A stretch of DNA of 7,886 nt from Allobrachymonas sp. (GCA_018054915.1 JAGPIR010000051.1:1-7886), one strand, 5' to 3'; positions 1-6,476 are shown, counted from the stretch's first letter. The notes: generated by a model from the letters alone, not told the origin. Numbers and translations are program-made.

Positions 1-8
1 ATCCCCAA

Positions 9-878
9 TTAATCACCATACTCCCAGTAATTTCGGTTGTGCACGCAGGCGTGCCCCGGTCGCGCATAAGCCGAGACTTCGTAACGCTCCAGCCCCGTAT
101 GGTGCGTGGCCCGGGTGATCGCATCCAGCATGTCGTATGCCAGATCGTCGTCGGGCAGGTTGCGCGGCGGGCGCACAGCGAAGGCGGTATTGGGCTCGAT
201 CGTCAGGTGGTAAATGCTCAGGTGCGGCGGCGCAAACGCCAGCGCCTGCGCCAGATCGGCCTGCAACATACCGAGGGTCTGCCCGGGCAGGGCATACATC
301 AGGTCGAGATTGAAGGTCCTGAAACAACGGGCCGCCTCTTCAAGCGCCGCGCGCGCCTGCACGGCATTGTGCGCCCGGCCGATGGCCCGCAGTGCGGTAT
401 CGTCGAAGCTCTGCACACCAACCGACAGACGCGTGACGCCCGCCTGTGCAAAAGCGGCAAACCGTTGCTGCTCAAATGTTCCCGGATTGGCTTCCAGCGT
501 GATTTCACAGGTGGGCAACAGGGGCAGCCGGGCCCGAACCGCCGCGAGCAGCTCGGCAATGGCATCAGGACTGAACAGACTGGGCGTTCCGCCACCAAAA
601 AATACACTGTAAACCGGCCTGCCCCAGATCAGAGGCAGCGCAGCTTCCAGATCTGCCAGCAGGGCGCACAGATATTCCTTTTCTGGCGGAGCATCTGTGG
701 CGCCTTGCAGACCGTGCGAATTGAAATCGCAGTACGGACACTTTTGCAGGCACCAGGGCAAGTGGATGTAGAGCGCCAGCGGCGGCAAGGCCTGCAGTTG
801 CAACAGCCCCGGTCGCAGGTAATGGTCGACGGTTGCTACCCTCTGCCCGCCAGCCCCTCTTTCCATGGCCGCGATCAT
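9..878 (-). CDS. hemW: HemW-like radical SAM heme chaperone, cut short by an in-frame stop
   Basis: HemW belongs to the HemN-like radical SAM family. It carries a 4Fe-4S cluster and is thought to hand heme to target proteins; it was long misnamed an oxygen-independent coproporphyrinogen oxidase. Numbered from the ATG at 878, the cluster motif CLQKCPYC has Cys43, Cys47 and Cys50 and is followed by DFNSH, the HemW form rather than the fourth Cys of HemN. GGGTPS (95-100), LSVGVQSF (151-158), DLMYALPGQ (192-200) and the HNRNYWEYGD end are all family-typical. The protein stops at about 289 residues where relatives run to about 380-400, so the C-terminal HemN_C region is missing. The stop TAA (9-11) sits where Tyr is expected, and the next codons read Leu-Gly as in intact HemW. 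I chose the ATG at 878 because it overlaps the rdgB stop as ATGA; a GTG at 908 and an ATG at 866 are alternatives, and none has a clear ribosome binding site. Family assignment is sure; whether the product works is doubtful. Confidence 0.88.
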   Translation of the reverse strand: MIAAMERGAGGQRVATVDHYLRPGLLQLQALPPLALYIHLPWCLQKCPYCDFNSHGLQGATDAPPEKEYLCALLADLEAALPLIWGRPVYSVFFGGGTPSLFSPDAIAELLAAVRARLPLLPTCEITLEANPGTFEQQRFAAFAQAGVTRLSVGVQSFDDTALRAIGRAHNAVQARAALEEAARCFRTFNLDLMYALPGQTLGMLQADLAQALAFAPPHLSIYHLTIEPNTAFAVRPPRNLPDDDLAYDMLDAITRATHHTGLERYEVSAYARPGHACVHNRNYWEYGD

Positions 879-1498
879 GCCGTCTGGGTGGCCACGCCTG
901 TCAGCCACTGGCTGCGCAACAACGCCGCCAGCGTCCGGGCTGCCTGGCCGCGGTGACTGCGACGGTTTTTTTCGTCCGCCGAAAGCTCAGCAAACGTCTT
1001 GCCCAGTTCGGGCAGATACAGCACCGGATCAAAGCCAAATCCACCCTCGCCTGCTGGCAAGCGCGCAATTTCACCTGTGGCACGGCCCGTGGCCACCAGC
1101 GGTTCAGGGTCATCCGGACTGCGCACAGCCACCAGTGTGCTCACCAAGGCCGCGCGGCGGTTGTCAACATCCCGCATTTGCTCCAGCAACGCCCGTACAT
1201 TATTGGCATCGTTTTTTTCGTAGCCGAATCCGGTGGCGTAGTAAGCAGTTTGCACGCCCGGCTTACCGCCAAAAGCGTCCACACACAATCCTGCATCGTC
1301 GGCGATGGCCGGCAATCCGGAATGGGCGCTGGCATGACGCGCCTTGGCCAGGGCGTTCTCCAGAAATGTATGGAAAGGCTCTTCGGCCTCGGGAATACCC
1401 AGTACTCCCTGGGGTATCAGCTCCACAGCCAAGCCGTCCAGCAGCGCCTGCAATTCGGAAAGCTTGCCCCGGTTGTTGCTGGCGAGCACGATTTTCAT
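875..1498 (-). CDS. rdgB: RdgB/HAM1 family XTP/dITP pyrophosphatase
   Basis: This 207-residue cytosolic enzyme hydrolyses dITP, dXTP, ITP and XTP to monophosphate and pyrophosphate, keeping deaminated purines out of DNA and RNA. The family signatures are all present: SNNRGKL at 7-13 with the substrate-binding Lys12, Glu40 in EAEEPF, the metal-binding DD pair in ADDAGL (Asp68/Asp69), GGFGFDP at 152-158, and DEKNRRSHRG with Lys177, His182 and Arg183. The length matches the family (about 197-207). A strong ribosome binding site, GGGGGAG, lies 7 bases before the ATG. The start overlaps the rph stop by four bases (ATGA), and the stop overlaps the preferred hemW start in the same way, so the three genes are probably co-transcribed and translationally coupled. 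Nothing in the sequence looks damaged. Confidence 0.96.
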   Translation of the reverse strand: MKIVLASNNRGKLSELQALLDGLAVELIPQGVLGIPEAEEPFHTFLENALAKARHASAHSGLPAIADDAGLCVDAFGGKPGVQTAYYATGFGYEKNDANNVRALLEQMRDVDNRRAALVSTLVAVRSPDDPEPLVATGRATGEIARLPAGEGGFGFDPVLYLPELGKTFAELSADEKNRRSHRGQAARTLAALLRSQWLTGVATQTA

Positions 1499-2256
1499 GC
1501 GACCGCTCCCCCGCCGGCAGCCAGCGCCGCCTGCTGCAGGTTCGTCAACTCCAGAATGCCCTGTTCCGCCAGCTGCAGCATGGCGTCAAGCTGCGCCCGG
1601 GTGTAGGGAGCCTCTTCGGCTGTGCCCTGCACTTCGATAAAACGCGCCTGCCCAGCCACATCCACGGCCATCACCACGTTCATATCAGTGGAACAACCAG
1701 AATCCTCTTCATACTCCAGATCCAGCAACGCCTGGCCTTGCACAATGCCCACCGAAACTGCCGCCACGGCCTCACGGATCGGATTACCAGTGAGTGCACC
1801 GCCCTGCACAAGCCGTGCCACGGCGTCCTGTGCAGCCACATAGGCGCCGGTAATGGCCGCCGTGCGCGTGCCGCCGTCGGCCTGGAGCACATCGCAATCG
1901 AGCGTGATGGTGCGCTCGCCCAATGCCTGCAAATCAAAAACTGCGCGCAAGGAACGGCCGATGAGGCGCTGAATCTCCTGCGTACGGCCAGACTGCTTGC
2001 CCTTGGCCGCCTCACGGTCGCTACGAGTGTGCGTGGCCCGCGGCAACATGCCATACTCGGCCGTGACCCAGCCTTGCCCGCTCCCCTTCTTGAAAGGCGG
2101 CACTTTCTCCTCTACAGAAGCGGTGCACAGAACGCGCGTTTGACCGCATTCGATCAACACCGAACCCTCGGCGTGGCGTGTGTAGTGACGGATGATGCGC
2201 ACTGGGCGCAACTGGCTGGCCGCACGGCCGGCAAAGCGGACAATGGAAGATTGCAT
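1495..2256 (-). CDS. rph: Ribonuclease PH
   Basis: RNase PH is a phosphate-dependent 3'-5' exoribonuclease that trims the 3' ends of tRNA precursors, working as a hexamer ring. From the ATG at 2256 the protein is 253 residues, slightly longer than the usual 238-246, with an Ala/Gly-rich tail. Visible signatures are RHAEGSVLIECG (27-38), GWVTAEYGMLPRATHTR (62-78), SGRTQEIQRLIGRSLR (89-104), the phosphate-binding GGTRTAAITGA (128-138), and EEDSGCSTDMNVV with the metal ligands Asp185 and Asp191. The frame stays open upstream to an ATG at 2319, but relatives start a few residues before SIVR-AGR, so 2256 is preferred although its ribosome binding site is weak. Its stop overlaps the rdgB start (ATGA). 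It is first in the rph-rdgB-hemW run, so a promoter should lie upstream, in 2257-2493. Confidence 0.95.
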   Translation of the reverse strand: MQSSIVRFAGRAASQLRPVRIIRHYTRHAEGSVLIECGQTRVLCTASVEEKVPPFKKGSGQGWVTAEYGMLPRATHTRSDREAAKGKQSGRTQEIQRLIGRSLRAVFDLQALGERTITLDCDVLQADGGTRTAAITGAYVAAQDAVARLVQGGALTGNPIREAVAAVSVGIVQGQALLDLEYEEDSGCSTDMNVVMAVDVAGQARFIEVQGTAEEAPYTRAQLDAMLQLAEQGILELTNLQQAALAAGGGAVA

Positions 2257-2558
2257 TTCCAGAAAAATAAAGTTCGTTTCAAAGTGTGCCAGGCGCCATC
2301 CCGGACTAGACAACATCACGCTGCCACCGGAACGTCCGCACAGTTAATCCCGCAATGTACCTGAAAGCACCAGATGCCATCCTCGTCACTTCCGTGTCAT
2401 CCCCACTGTGCTGACGCGTTCCTGCGTTTTGCCAAAAGGCCGGTGTTTCCGTCAACGCGGACGGTCTGGTGAGGCTGATTCGCAAAACCCATGAAAAAAG
2501 GCGCCCCATGGACGCCCTTTGCCTAGCGAATGATCTTGCTAGCGTCCAGCCAATGTGA
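2257..2558. other. Intergenic region between rpoZ and rph
   Basis: This stretch of about 300 bases holds no convincing gene. Its rpoZ-proximal part contains the rpoZ terminator (2494-2520). The rest should contain the promoter for rph-rdgB-hemW on the minus strand. I see one TTGACG box at 2450-2455 (read on the minus strand), but only a poor -10 match lies at a suitable distance, so I do not call a promoter. The minus-strand open frame reaching from here into rpoZ is a shadow frame. The region is also one junction of the proposed gene-order rearrangement; I see no repeat, integrase or transposase remnant in it. Confidence 0.6.
2494..2520 (-). terminator. Intrinsic terminator after rpoZ
   Basis: Read on the minus strand, AAAGGGCGTCC and GGGGCGCCTTT form a stem of about ten pairs with one bulged G and an ATG triloop, followed directly by a run of six T. 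It starts about 38 bases after the rpoZ stop. The T run is on the minus-strand side only, so it is oriented to end the yicC-gmk-rpoZ transcript and would keep it from reading into rph. Confidence 0.8.
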
Positions 2559-2762
2559 TCAGCCCGGCACCTTTTTGAGCATTTCCAGACCAACCTTGCC
2601 ATCGGCAATTTCACGCAATGCCGTCACTCCAGGTTTGTTTCGGGTCTGCACGCGCGGGGAATGTCCCTGGCTAAGCATGCGGGCACGGTAGGTAGCCGCC
2701 AAAACCAGTTGGAAACGGTTGGGAATGGATGCCAGACAATCTTCAACAGTGATGCGGGCCAT
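2559..2762 (-). CDS. rpoZ: DNA-directed RNA polymerase omega subunit
   Basis: Omega is the small RNA polymerase subunit that helps fold and dock beta-prime and, in proteobacteria, forms part of ppGpp binding site 1. The 67-residue product has the standard betaproteobacterial length and the signatures MARITVEDC at the N-terminus, NRFQLVLAATYRAR (15-28) and VTALREIADGKVGLEML (46-62). The N-terminal MAR-x-T, which in E. coli contributes to the ppGpp pocket, is intact. A GGAG lies about 10 bases before the ATG. It follows gmk by 36 bases on the same strand and is the last gene before a strong terminator. In many relatives the next gene is spoT; here it is not. Confidence 0.95.
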   Translation of the reverse strand: MARITVEDCLASIPNRFQLVLAATYRARMLSQGHSPRVQTRNKPGVTALREIADGKVGLEMLKKVPG

Positions 2763-2798
2763 AGGAAAAAGACTCCAGAGCCTGGATAGACCAGGAAT

Positions 2799-3440
2799 TC
2801 AGTGAATGTTCAGGGCCGAAAACACGGCAGTACGGGCGCGACACTGCGCAACATATCTCAGGCGTTGCGCGTGCACGATAGCCTTGAGGTCAAACAAGGC
2901 CCGTTCGAATAACTGATTGATTATAACAAAATCAAATTCCCTGGCCTGCATCATCTCGATCCGGGCATTGCACAAGCGCTGCTCAATCGTGTCGGGACTG
3001 TCTTCGCCCCGGCGTTGCAGCCTGGCCCGCAACTCCTCCCAGCTCGGCGGCAGAATGAAAATCAGAATGGCCTGCGGAAAGATCCGCCGCACCTGCAGGG
3101 CCCCCTGGTAATCGATTTCCAGCATCACGTCCTGACCTGAACTGATCACTTGCAGGACAGCCTGCCTGGAGGTTCCGTAGCGGTTGCCATGTACGTTGGC
3201 CCATTCCAGAAATTCGCCGTGCGCCACCATCTGGTCAAAGCGTTGCGGATCCACGAAATGGTATTCCCTGCCGTCGAGCTCCTGTCCGCGGGGGGCGCGC
3301 GTGGTATGGGAGATCGAGGCCCTTACACCAGCGTCCAGCTCCATCAGCGCCTTGACCAGGCTGGATTTTCCCGCCCCGCTGGGAGCAGAGACCACAAACA
3401 GGTTTCCGGGATAGTCGGCCGTTGCAGATTCGTTGTTCAT
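2799..3440 (-). CDS. gmk: Guanylate kinase
   Basis: Guanylate kinase phosphorylates GMP to GDP with ATP, an essential step in guanine nucleotide supply that also sets the pool for ppGpp. The 213-residue protein shows the P-loop APSGAGKSS (19-27), the GMP-binding SHTTRAPR (44-51) with Tyr60, GEFLEWANVHGNRYGT (75-90), the EIDYQGALQVR strand (108-118) and the LID region LQRRGEDSPDTIEQRL (141-156). The length is typical (about 205-215). The start is 13 bases after the yicC stop with no clear ribosome binding site, so translation probably depends partly on coupling to yicC. The gene sits between yicC and rpoZ, as in many proteobacteria. Confidence 0.96.
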   Translation of the reverse strand: MNNESATADYPGNLFVVSAPSGAGKSSLVKALMELDAGVRASISHTTRAPRGQELDGREYHFVDPQRFDQMVAHGEFLEWANVHGNRYGTSRQAVLQVISSGQDVMLEIDYQGALQVRRIFPQAILIFILPPSWEELRARLQRRGEDSPDTIEQRLCNARIEMMQAREFDFVIINQLFERALFDLKAIVHAQRLRYVAQCRARTAVFSALNIH

Positions 3441-3453
3441 GAGGCGTCACGGT

Positions 3454-4401
3454 TTATTCGATGTTTTGTACCTGTTCGCGCATTTGCTCAATCAGCACTT
3501 TCATATCAATGCCAATGTGCGATGTTTGAAGACTTGCCGATTTGGAGCCAAATGTATTGGCCTCGCGGTGCAGTTCCTGCATCAGGAAATCCAGCCGCTT
3601 GCCCAGCTCCCCTCCCTGGCTCAGCAAGGTTTCGATGGTTTGCAGATGCGCCTGCATGCGGTCCAGTTCTTCGGCAACATCAATGCGCAAGGCAAATGCA
3701 GCCGCCTCTGCCAGGGCGCGGTCGTTTGCCGTTTCTGCCGCAACGTTGCCGAGTGCGGCCTGCTCCAAGGCTTCCTGCCATTTTTCCAGAAAACGCTGGC
3801 GCTGCTGGGCGATCAGCTGCGGAATCAGTGGCTGGGCCTGTGTGCACAACTGACGCAATTGTTGCGCGCGCGCCTGCAAGCCCTGTGCCAGTTGTTCGCC
3901 TTCGGTCTGCCGCGCCGCCTGGAGCCGGTCAACCAGAAGGTGCAGACACCGCAACAGCCAGTCCTGCAAGGCGTCTGGAGCCAGAACCGGTGCACCCGAC
4001 CCCGCCACCTCCAGCACTTGCGCAACCGACAGGGGAGCCGCCTTCGGAAACCATGCCAACACCTGATCCTGAATGCGCACCAATTGCTGCAATGCCGCCG
4101 CATCCGGCGCCTCGGCCCGCACACCCGCGTCATTTCTGGAGTATTCCAGCTGCGCACGCAGTTCCATCTTGCCGCGATGCAGACGCTTTTGCAGCATATC
4201 GCGGGCGGCCGCCTCGAAAGGCCGGAACTCCTCGGGAAACTTGAACGTCAAGTCTAGAAAACGGCTGTTGACCGAACGCAATTCCATCGCCAGACGCCAG
4301 CGAGCCCCGGCCGGGGCAGATGTCGTGACTTTCTCCCCGGCATCTGATTCCGGATAGGAAGAGTGCACACAGGCATAGCCTGTCATGCTGTAAACTGGCA
4401 T
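3454..4401 (-). CDS. yicC: YicC family endoribonuclease
   Basis: YicC/YloC proteins are conserved, and E. coli YicC has been reported as an endoribonuclease that promotes turnover of small RNA RyhB. The 315-residue product starts MPVYSMTGYA, the classic YicC N-terminus, followed by LRSVNSRFLDL and FRPFE. The C-terminal DUF1732 region is complete: DVAEELDRMQAHL, GELGKRLDFLMQELHREANT and FGSKSASLQTSHIGIDMKVLIEQMREQVQN. The middle is Gln/Ala/Leu-rich and probably helical. An insertion of roughly 15-20 residues follows SMTGYA compared with E. coli YicC, which explains part of the extra length. The frame is open further upstream to 4539, but the ATG at 4401 is preferred because it has an AGGAG seven bases before it and matches the family start. 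It is the first gene of yicC-gmk-rpoZ and is divergent from the kinase gene. Confidence 0.93.
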   Translation of the reverse strand: MPVYSMTGYACVHSSYPESDAGEKVTTSAPAGARWRLAMELRSVNSRFLDLTFKFPEEFRPFEAAARDMLQKRLHRGKMELRAQLEYSRNDAGVRAEAPDAAALQQLVRIQDQVLAWFPKAAPLSVAQVLEVAGSGAPVLAPDALQDWLLRCLHLLVDRLQAARQTEGEQLAQGLQARAQQLRQLCTQAQPLIPQLIAQQRQRFLEKWQEALEQAALGNVAAETANDRALAEAAAFALRIDVAEELDRMQAHLQTIETLLSQGGELGKRLDFLMQELHREANTFGSKSASLQTSHIGIDMKVLIEQMREQVQNIE

Positions 4402-4408
4402 GCGAAAT

Positions 4409-4413
4409 CTCCT
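4409..4413 (-). promoter_or_regulatory. Ribosome binding site fixing the yicC start
   Basis: On the minus strand AGGAG stands seven bases before the ATG at 4401. It decides against the in-frame upstream start at 4539, which would add 46 residues not seen in the family. Confidence 0.75.
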
Positions 4414-4441
4414 GCTTGTAGGCACGGCACCAATCGGCGAA

Positions 4442-4470
4442 AGTATAGCCTCCTGCAGGGTTCGTGTTTG
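4442..4470 (-). promoter_or_regulatory. Candidate promoter for yicC-gmk-rpoZ
   Basis: On the minus strand a TATACT box (4447-4442, one change from TATAAT) has a 17-base spacer from CAAACA (4470-4465), which matches the -35 consensus only in its last three bases. Transcription would start near 4435, giving a leader of about 35 bases that contains the AGGAG. It lies in the 85-base gap between the divergent yicC and kinase starts. I find no equally good plus-strand promoter for the kinase. The call rests on consensus matching by eye. Confidence 0.4.
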
Positions 4471-4486
4471 CTGGATTCCGTATTGC

Positions 4487-5527
4487 ATGTCTGCCGCAAC
4501 GTCAAAAGTCAAACCAGCCCCGTTGCCACCCGATACCACACTGGGGGGCTACCGGATCGTGCAGCAAATTGCCGCTGGAGGATTTGGACTGGTTTACAAG
4601 GCAGTGGATCAAAAAGGCCGGCTGGTGGCCATCAAGGAATATCTGCCATCCGCCTTGAGCTCGCGGGCGCAAGGCCAGAAAAATCCAGTGATCCAACCCG
4701 ACAAACTTTCACTGTACCGGCTGGGACTGAAAGGCTTTTTCGAAGAAGGACGCGCACTGGCGCAAATTTCGCACGCCTCGGTGGTGCGGGTGCTCAACTT
4801 TTTCCGTGAGAACGAAACCGTCTACATGGTCATGAACCTGCTCGATGGCGCTTCGTTGCAGGAGTTCGTGCTGATTGCTCGCTCCCTCAAAAGGCCGCGC
4901 ATCTTCCAAGAAGAAACCATTTATTCGTTGTTTGAGGAAATCCTCACGGGATTGCGCATCGTGCACCAACACCGGATGCTGCATCTGGACATTAAACCGG
5001 CCAACATTTTCATCACCAATCAGGACAAGGCCGTGCTCATCGATTTTGGCGCCGCACGCGAAGTCATCAACCACGAAATCAATTTCGTACGCCCCATGTA
5101 CACCCCTGGCTTTGCCGCGCCAGAAATGTACCGGCGCAAGGGGGAACTGGGACCCTGGACGGATATCTATGCCATCGGCGCCTGCTTTTTTGTCTGCATG
5201 CTCGGCTACCCCCCCAATGCCGCCCCGCAACGGCTGGAGAAAGACCGGCTGGGTCTGGCTTTGTCCAAGATGCGGAAAGTCTACTCCGACAACCTGATTG
5301 AAATGGTGGAGTGGTGCATGGCGCTCGACCCCCTGGCTCGCCCGCAGTCGGTGCACGCCCTGGTCAAGGAAATGGAGTCCGATGTCGCCAAGCATTTTCA
5401 TGAAGGGCCGCTGTCCACCAGGATCAAGAGCCCTCTTGACAGTGTCTTGGGTGAATCGTCTTCTTCCGAATCCACCCGCAAACCCAGCGCTCTGTCCCGT
5501 CTATTCCAGTCCGCAGGCCGCTCATGA
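4487..5527 (+). CDS. Soluble Hanks-type serine/threonine protein kinase
   Basis: This 346-residue protein carries a full eukaryotic-like kinase domain at about residues 22-300. It has a glycine-rich loop AAGGFGLVYK (29-38), the ATP-anchoring Lys50 in VAIKEYLP, a helix-C Glu in FFEEGRALA (about 86-87), the catalytic loop HLDIKPAN (166-173; Asp168, Lys170, Asn173), DFG (186-188), APE (211-213), Asp226 in WTDIYAIG and Arg285 in DPLARP. All residues needed for catalysis are there. The catalytic loop is HLD instead of HRD, so activation-loop control may differ from RD kinases. No membrane segment, PASTA or other sensor domain is seen; the last 40 residues are a Ser-rich low-complexity tail. The ATG at 4487 is preferred because relatives begin about 20 residues before GYRI; the frame is open to an ATG at 4400, but that overlaps the yicC start. 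The stop overlaps the phosphatase start (ATGA). The substrate is unknown. Confidence 0.93.
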   Translation: MSAATSKVKPAPLPPDTTLGGYRIVQQIAAGGFGLVYKAVDQKGRLVAIKEYLPSALSSRAQGQKNPVIQPDKLSLYRLGLKGFFEEGRALAQISHASVVRVLNFFRENETVYMVMNLLDGASLQEFVLIARSLKRPRIFQEETIYSLFEEILTGLRIVHQHRMLHLDIKPANIFITNQDKAVLIDFGAAREVINHEINFVRPMYTPGFAAPEMYRRKGELGPWTDIYAIGACFFVCMLGYPPNAAPQRLEKDRLGLALSKMRKVYSDNLIEMVEWCMALDPLARPQSVHALVKEMESDVAKHFHEGPLSTRIKSPLDSVLGESSSSESTRKPSALSRLFQSAGRS

Positions 5528-6438
5528 AATTCAATGTATTCCAGTTGAGCCGCAAGGGCGGCCGGCAAAACAATGAGGACCGCATGGGGTACTGCTATAC
5601 CCGCGATGCGGCCTTGTTTGTACTGGCCGACGGCATGGGCGGACATGCCGATGGCGAAATTGCCGCGCAGCTGGCCCTGCAAACCATGGCGGCGCAATTC
5701 CAACAGCAGGCCCGCCCCACCATCAAGAAACCGGCGGATTTCCTTGCTGACAGCCTCTTGACCGCCCATCACCGGATCGTGCGCTATGCTGGCGACAAGG
5801 GGTTGCCCGATACGCCGCGCACGACACTCGTGGCGGTACTGGTGCAGAATGGCCACGCTATTTGGGTGCACTGCGGCGATTCGCGTCTGTATGCCGTTCG
5901 CAACGGAAGACTCTTGCTGCGCACACGGGATCACAGCTACATGGAGCAAGGTGAATTTTTTGCAGTAAACACCAAAAACATCAACCGCAACGTACTGTTT
6001 ACCTGCCTAGGCTCACCAGGCCGACCCATTTTTGACGTTTCCCTGCCCATGATGCTGCGACAAAAAGACCGGATCATGTTGTGCTCGGATGGATTGTGGG
6101 GCAACCTCAGCGATGAGGAAATTTTGGGCTATCTGACCAATGTTGACCGCCCCCTATCCGAAGAATTGCCCGAAATGGTGGAGGAGTCCCTGCGCCGCGG
6201 TGGCGCCACGTGCGACAACACCACCGTAATCGCCCTCAGCTGGGACATGCCCAGCGTCAAGGATGACTCGGAGGTGATCACCGACAGCATTCTGGACGGC
6301 GTGTTTGCGTCCACCATTCAGTCTGCCTCGCTGACGCCAGAAGACGACAGCATGATGAACGACGACGAAATCGAGCGTTCGATTGCCGAAATCAACGCTG
6401 CCATCAACCGCATGCCGGGGGACAAGAAAGCGTCCTAA
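5524..6438 (+). CDS. PP2C family serine/threonine protein phosphatase
   Basis: This is a PPM/PP2C metal-dependent phosphatase of 304 residues, the probable antagonist of the kinase encoded directly upstream. The catalytic domain (about 1-240) has NNEDRMGY (16-23), the metal-binding ADGMGGHADGE (35-45; Asp36, Gly37), TTLVAVLV (100-107), CGDSRLYAVRNGRL (117-130), CSDGLWGNLSD (187-197; Asp189) and the final metal site CDNTTVIAL (230-238; Asp231). The layout matches the PrpC/Stp group that removes phosphate from bacterial kinases and their targets. Beyond the core it has a tail of about 64 residues rich in Asp/Glu and Ser, ending in a predicted amphipathic helix around DDEIERSIAEINAAINRM. No signal peptide or membrane segment is present, so it should be cytosolic. 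Its ATG overlaps the kinase TGA by four bases, which points to coupled synthesis. Confidence 0.94.
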   Translation: MKFNVFQLSRKGGRQNNEDRMGYCYTRDAALFVLADGMGGHADGEIAAQLALQTMAAQFQQQARPTIKKPADFLADSLLTAHHRIVRYAGDKGLPDTPRTTLVAVLVQNGHAIWVHCGDSRLYAVRNGRLLLRTRDHSYMEQGEFFAVNTKNINRNVLFTCLGSPGRPIFDVSLPMMLRQKDRIMLCSDGLWGNLSDEEILGYLTNVDRPLSEELPEMVEESLRRGGATCDNTTVIALSWDMPSVKDDSEVITDSILDGVFASTIQSASLTPEDDSMMNDDEIERSIAEINAAINRMPGDKKAS

Positions 6439-6451
6439 CCATGCACATGAA

Positions 6452-6476
6452 CAGCTAGGTGTCCGGCTGCGTTTTT
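6452..6476 (+). terminator. Weak candidate terminator after the PP2C gene
   Basis: CAGCT at 6452 can pair with GGCTG ending at 6469 (five pairs counting one G-T, loop of eight), followed after two bases by five T (6472-6476). It lies 13 bases after the phosphatase stop. The short stem makes it a modest candidate. Confidence 0.3.

Noticed and set aside
39..956. A 305-codon open frame on the plus strand opposite hemW
   Set aside because: Composition is Gln/Arg-rich with no motif, and the minus strand carries an unmistakable radical SAM protein.
865..2364. A 499-codon open frame on the plus strand, antisense to rdgB and rph
   Set aside because: It reads low-complexity, Arg/Ala/His-rich protein with no recognisable domain and lies wholly opposite two clear enzyme genes. 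High third-position GC of the real genes keeps the opposite frame open.
2421..2440. Small inverted repeat around GTTTTGCCAAAAG upstream of rph
   Set aside because: The arms are only a few bases and no T run follows, so neither a terminator nor an operator is supported.
2427..2455. TTGACG box as an rph promoter
   Set aside because: The best -10 at 17-18 bases spacing matches only about three of six bases, too weak to call.
3150..4257. Long plus-strand frames opposite gmk and yicC
   Set aside because: They have no family features, and the opposite strand encodes complete guanylate kinase and YicC.
4400..4486. Kinase start at the ATG at 4400, adding 29 residues
   Set aside because: That ATG shares a CATG palindrome with the yicC start, leaving no room for a leader, and the extra residues do not look like kinase N-termini. 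The ATG at 4487 fits the family.
4402..4539. yicC start at 4539 on the minus strand
   Set aside because: The 46 extra residues do not match the family, and the AGGAG before 4401 supports the shorter form.
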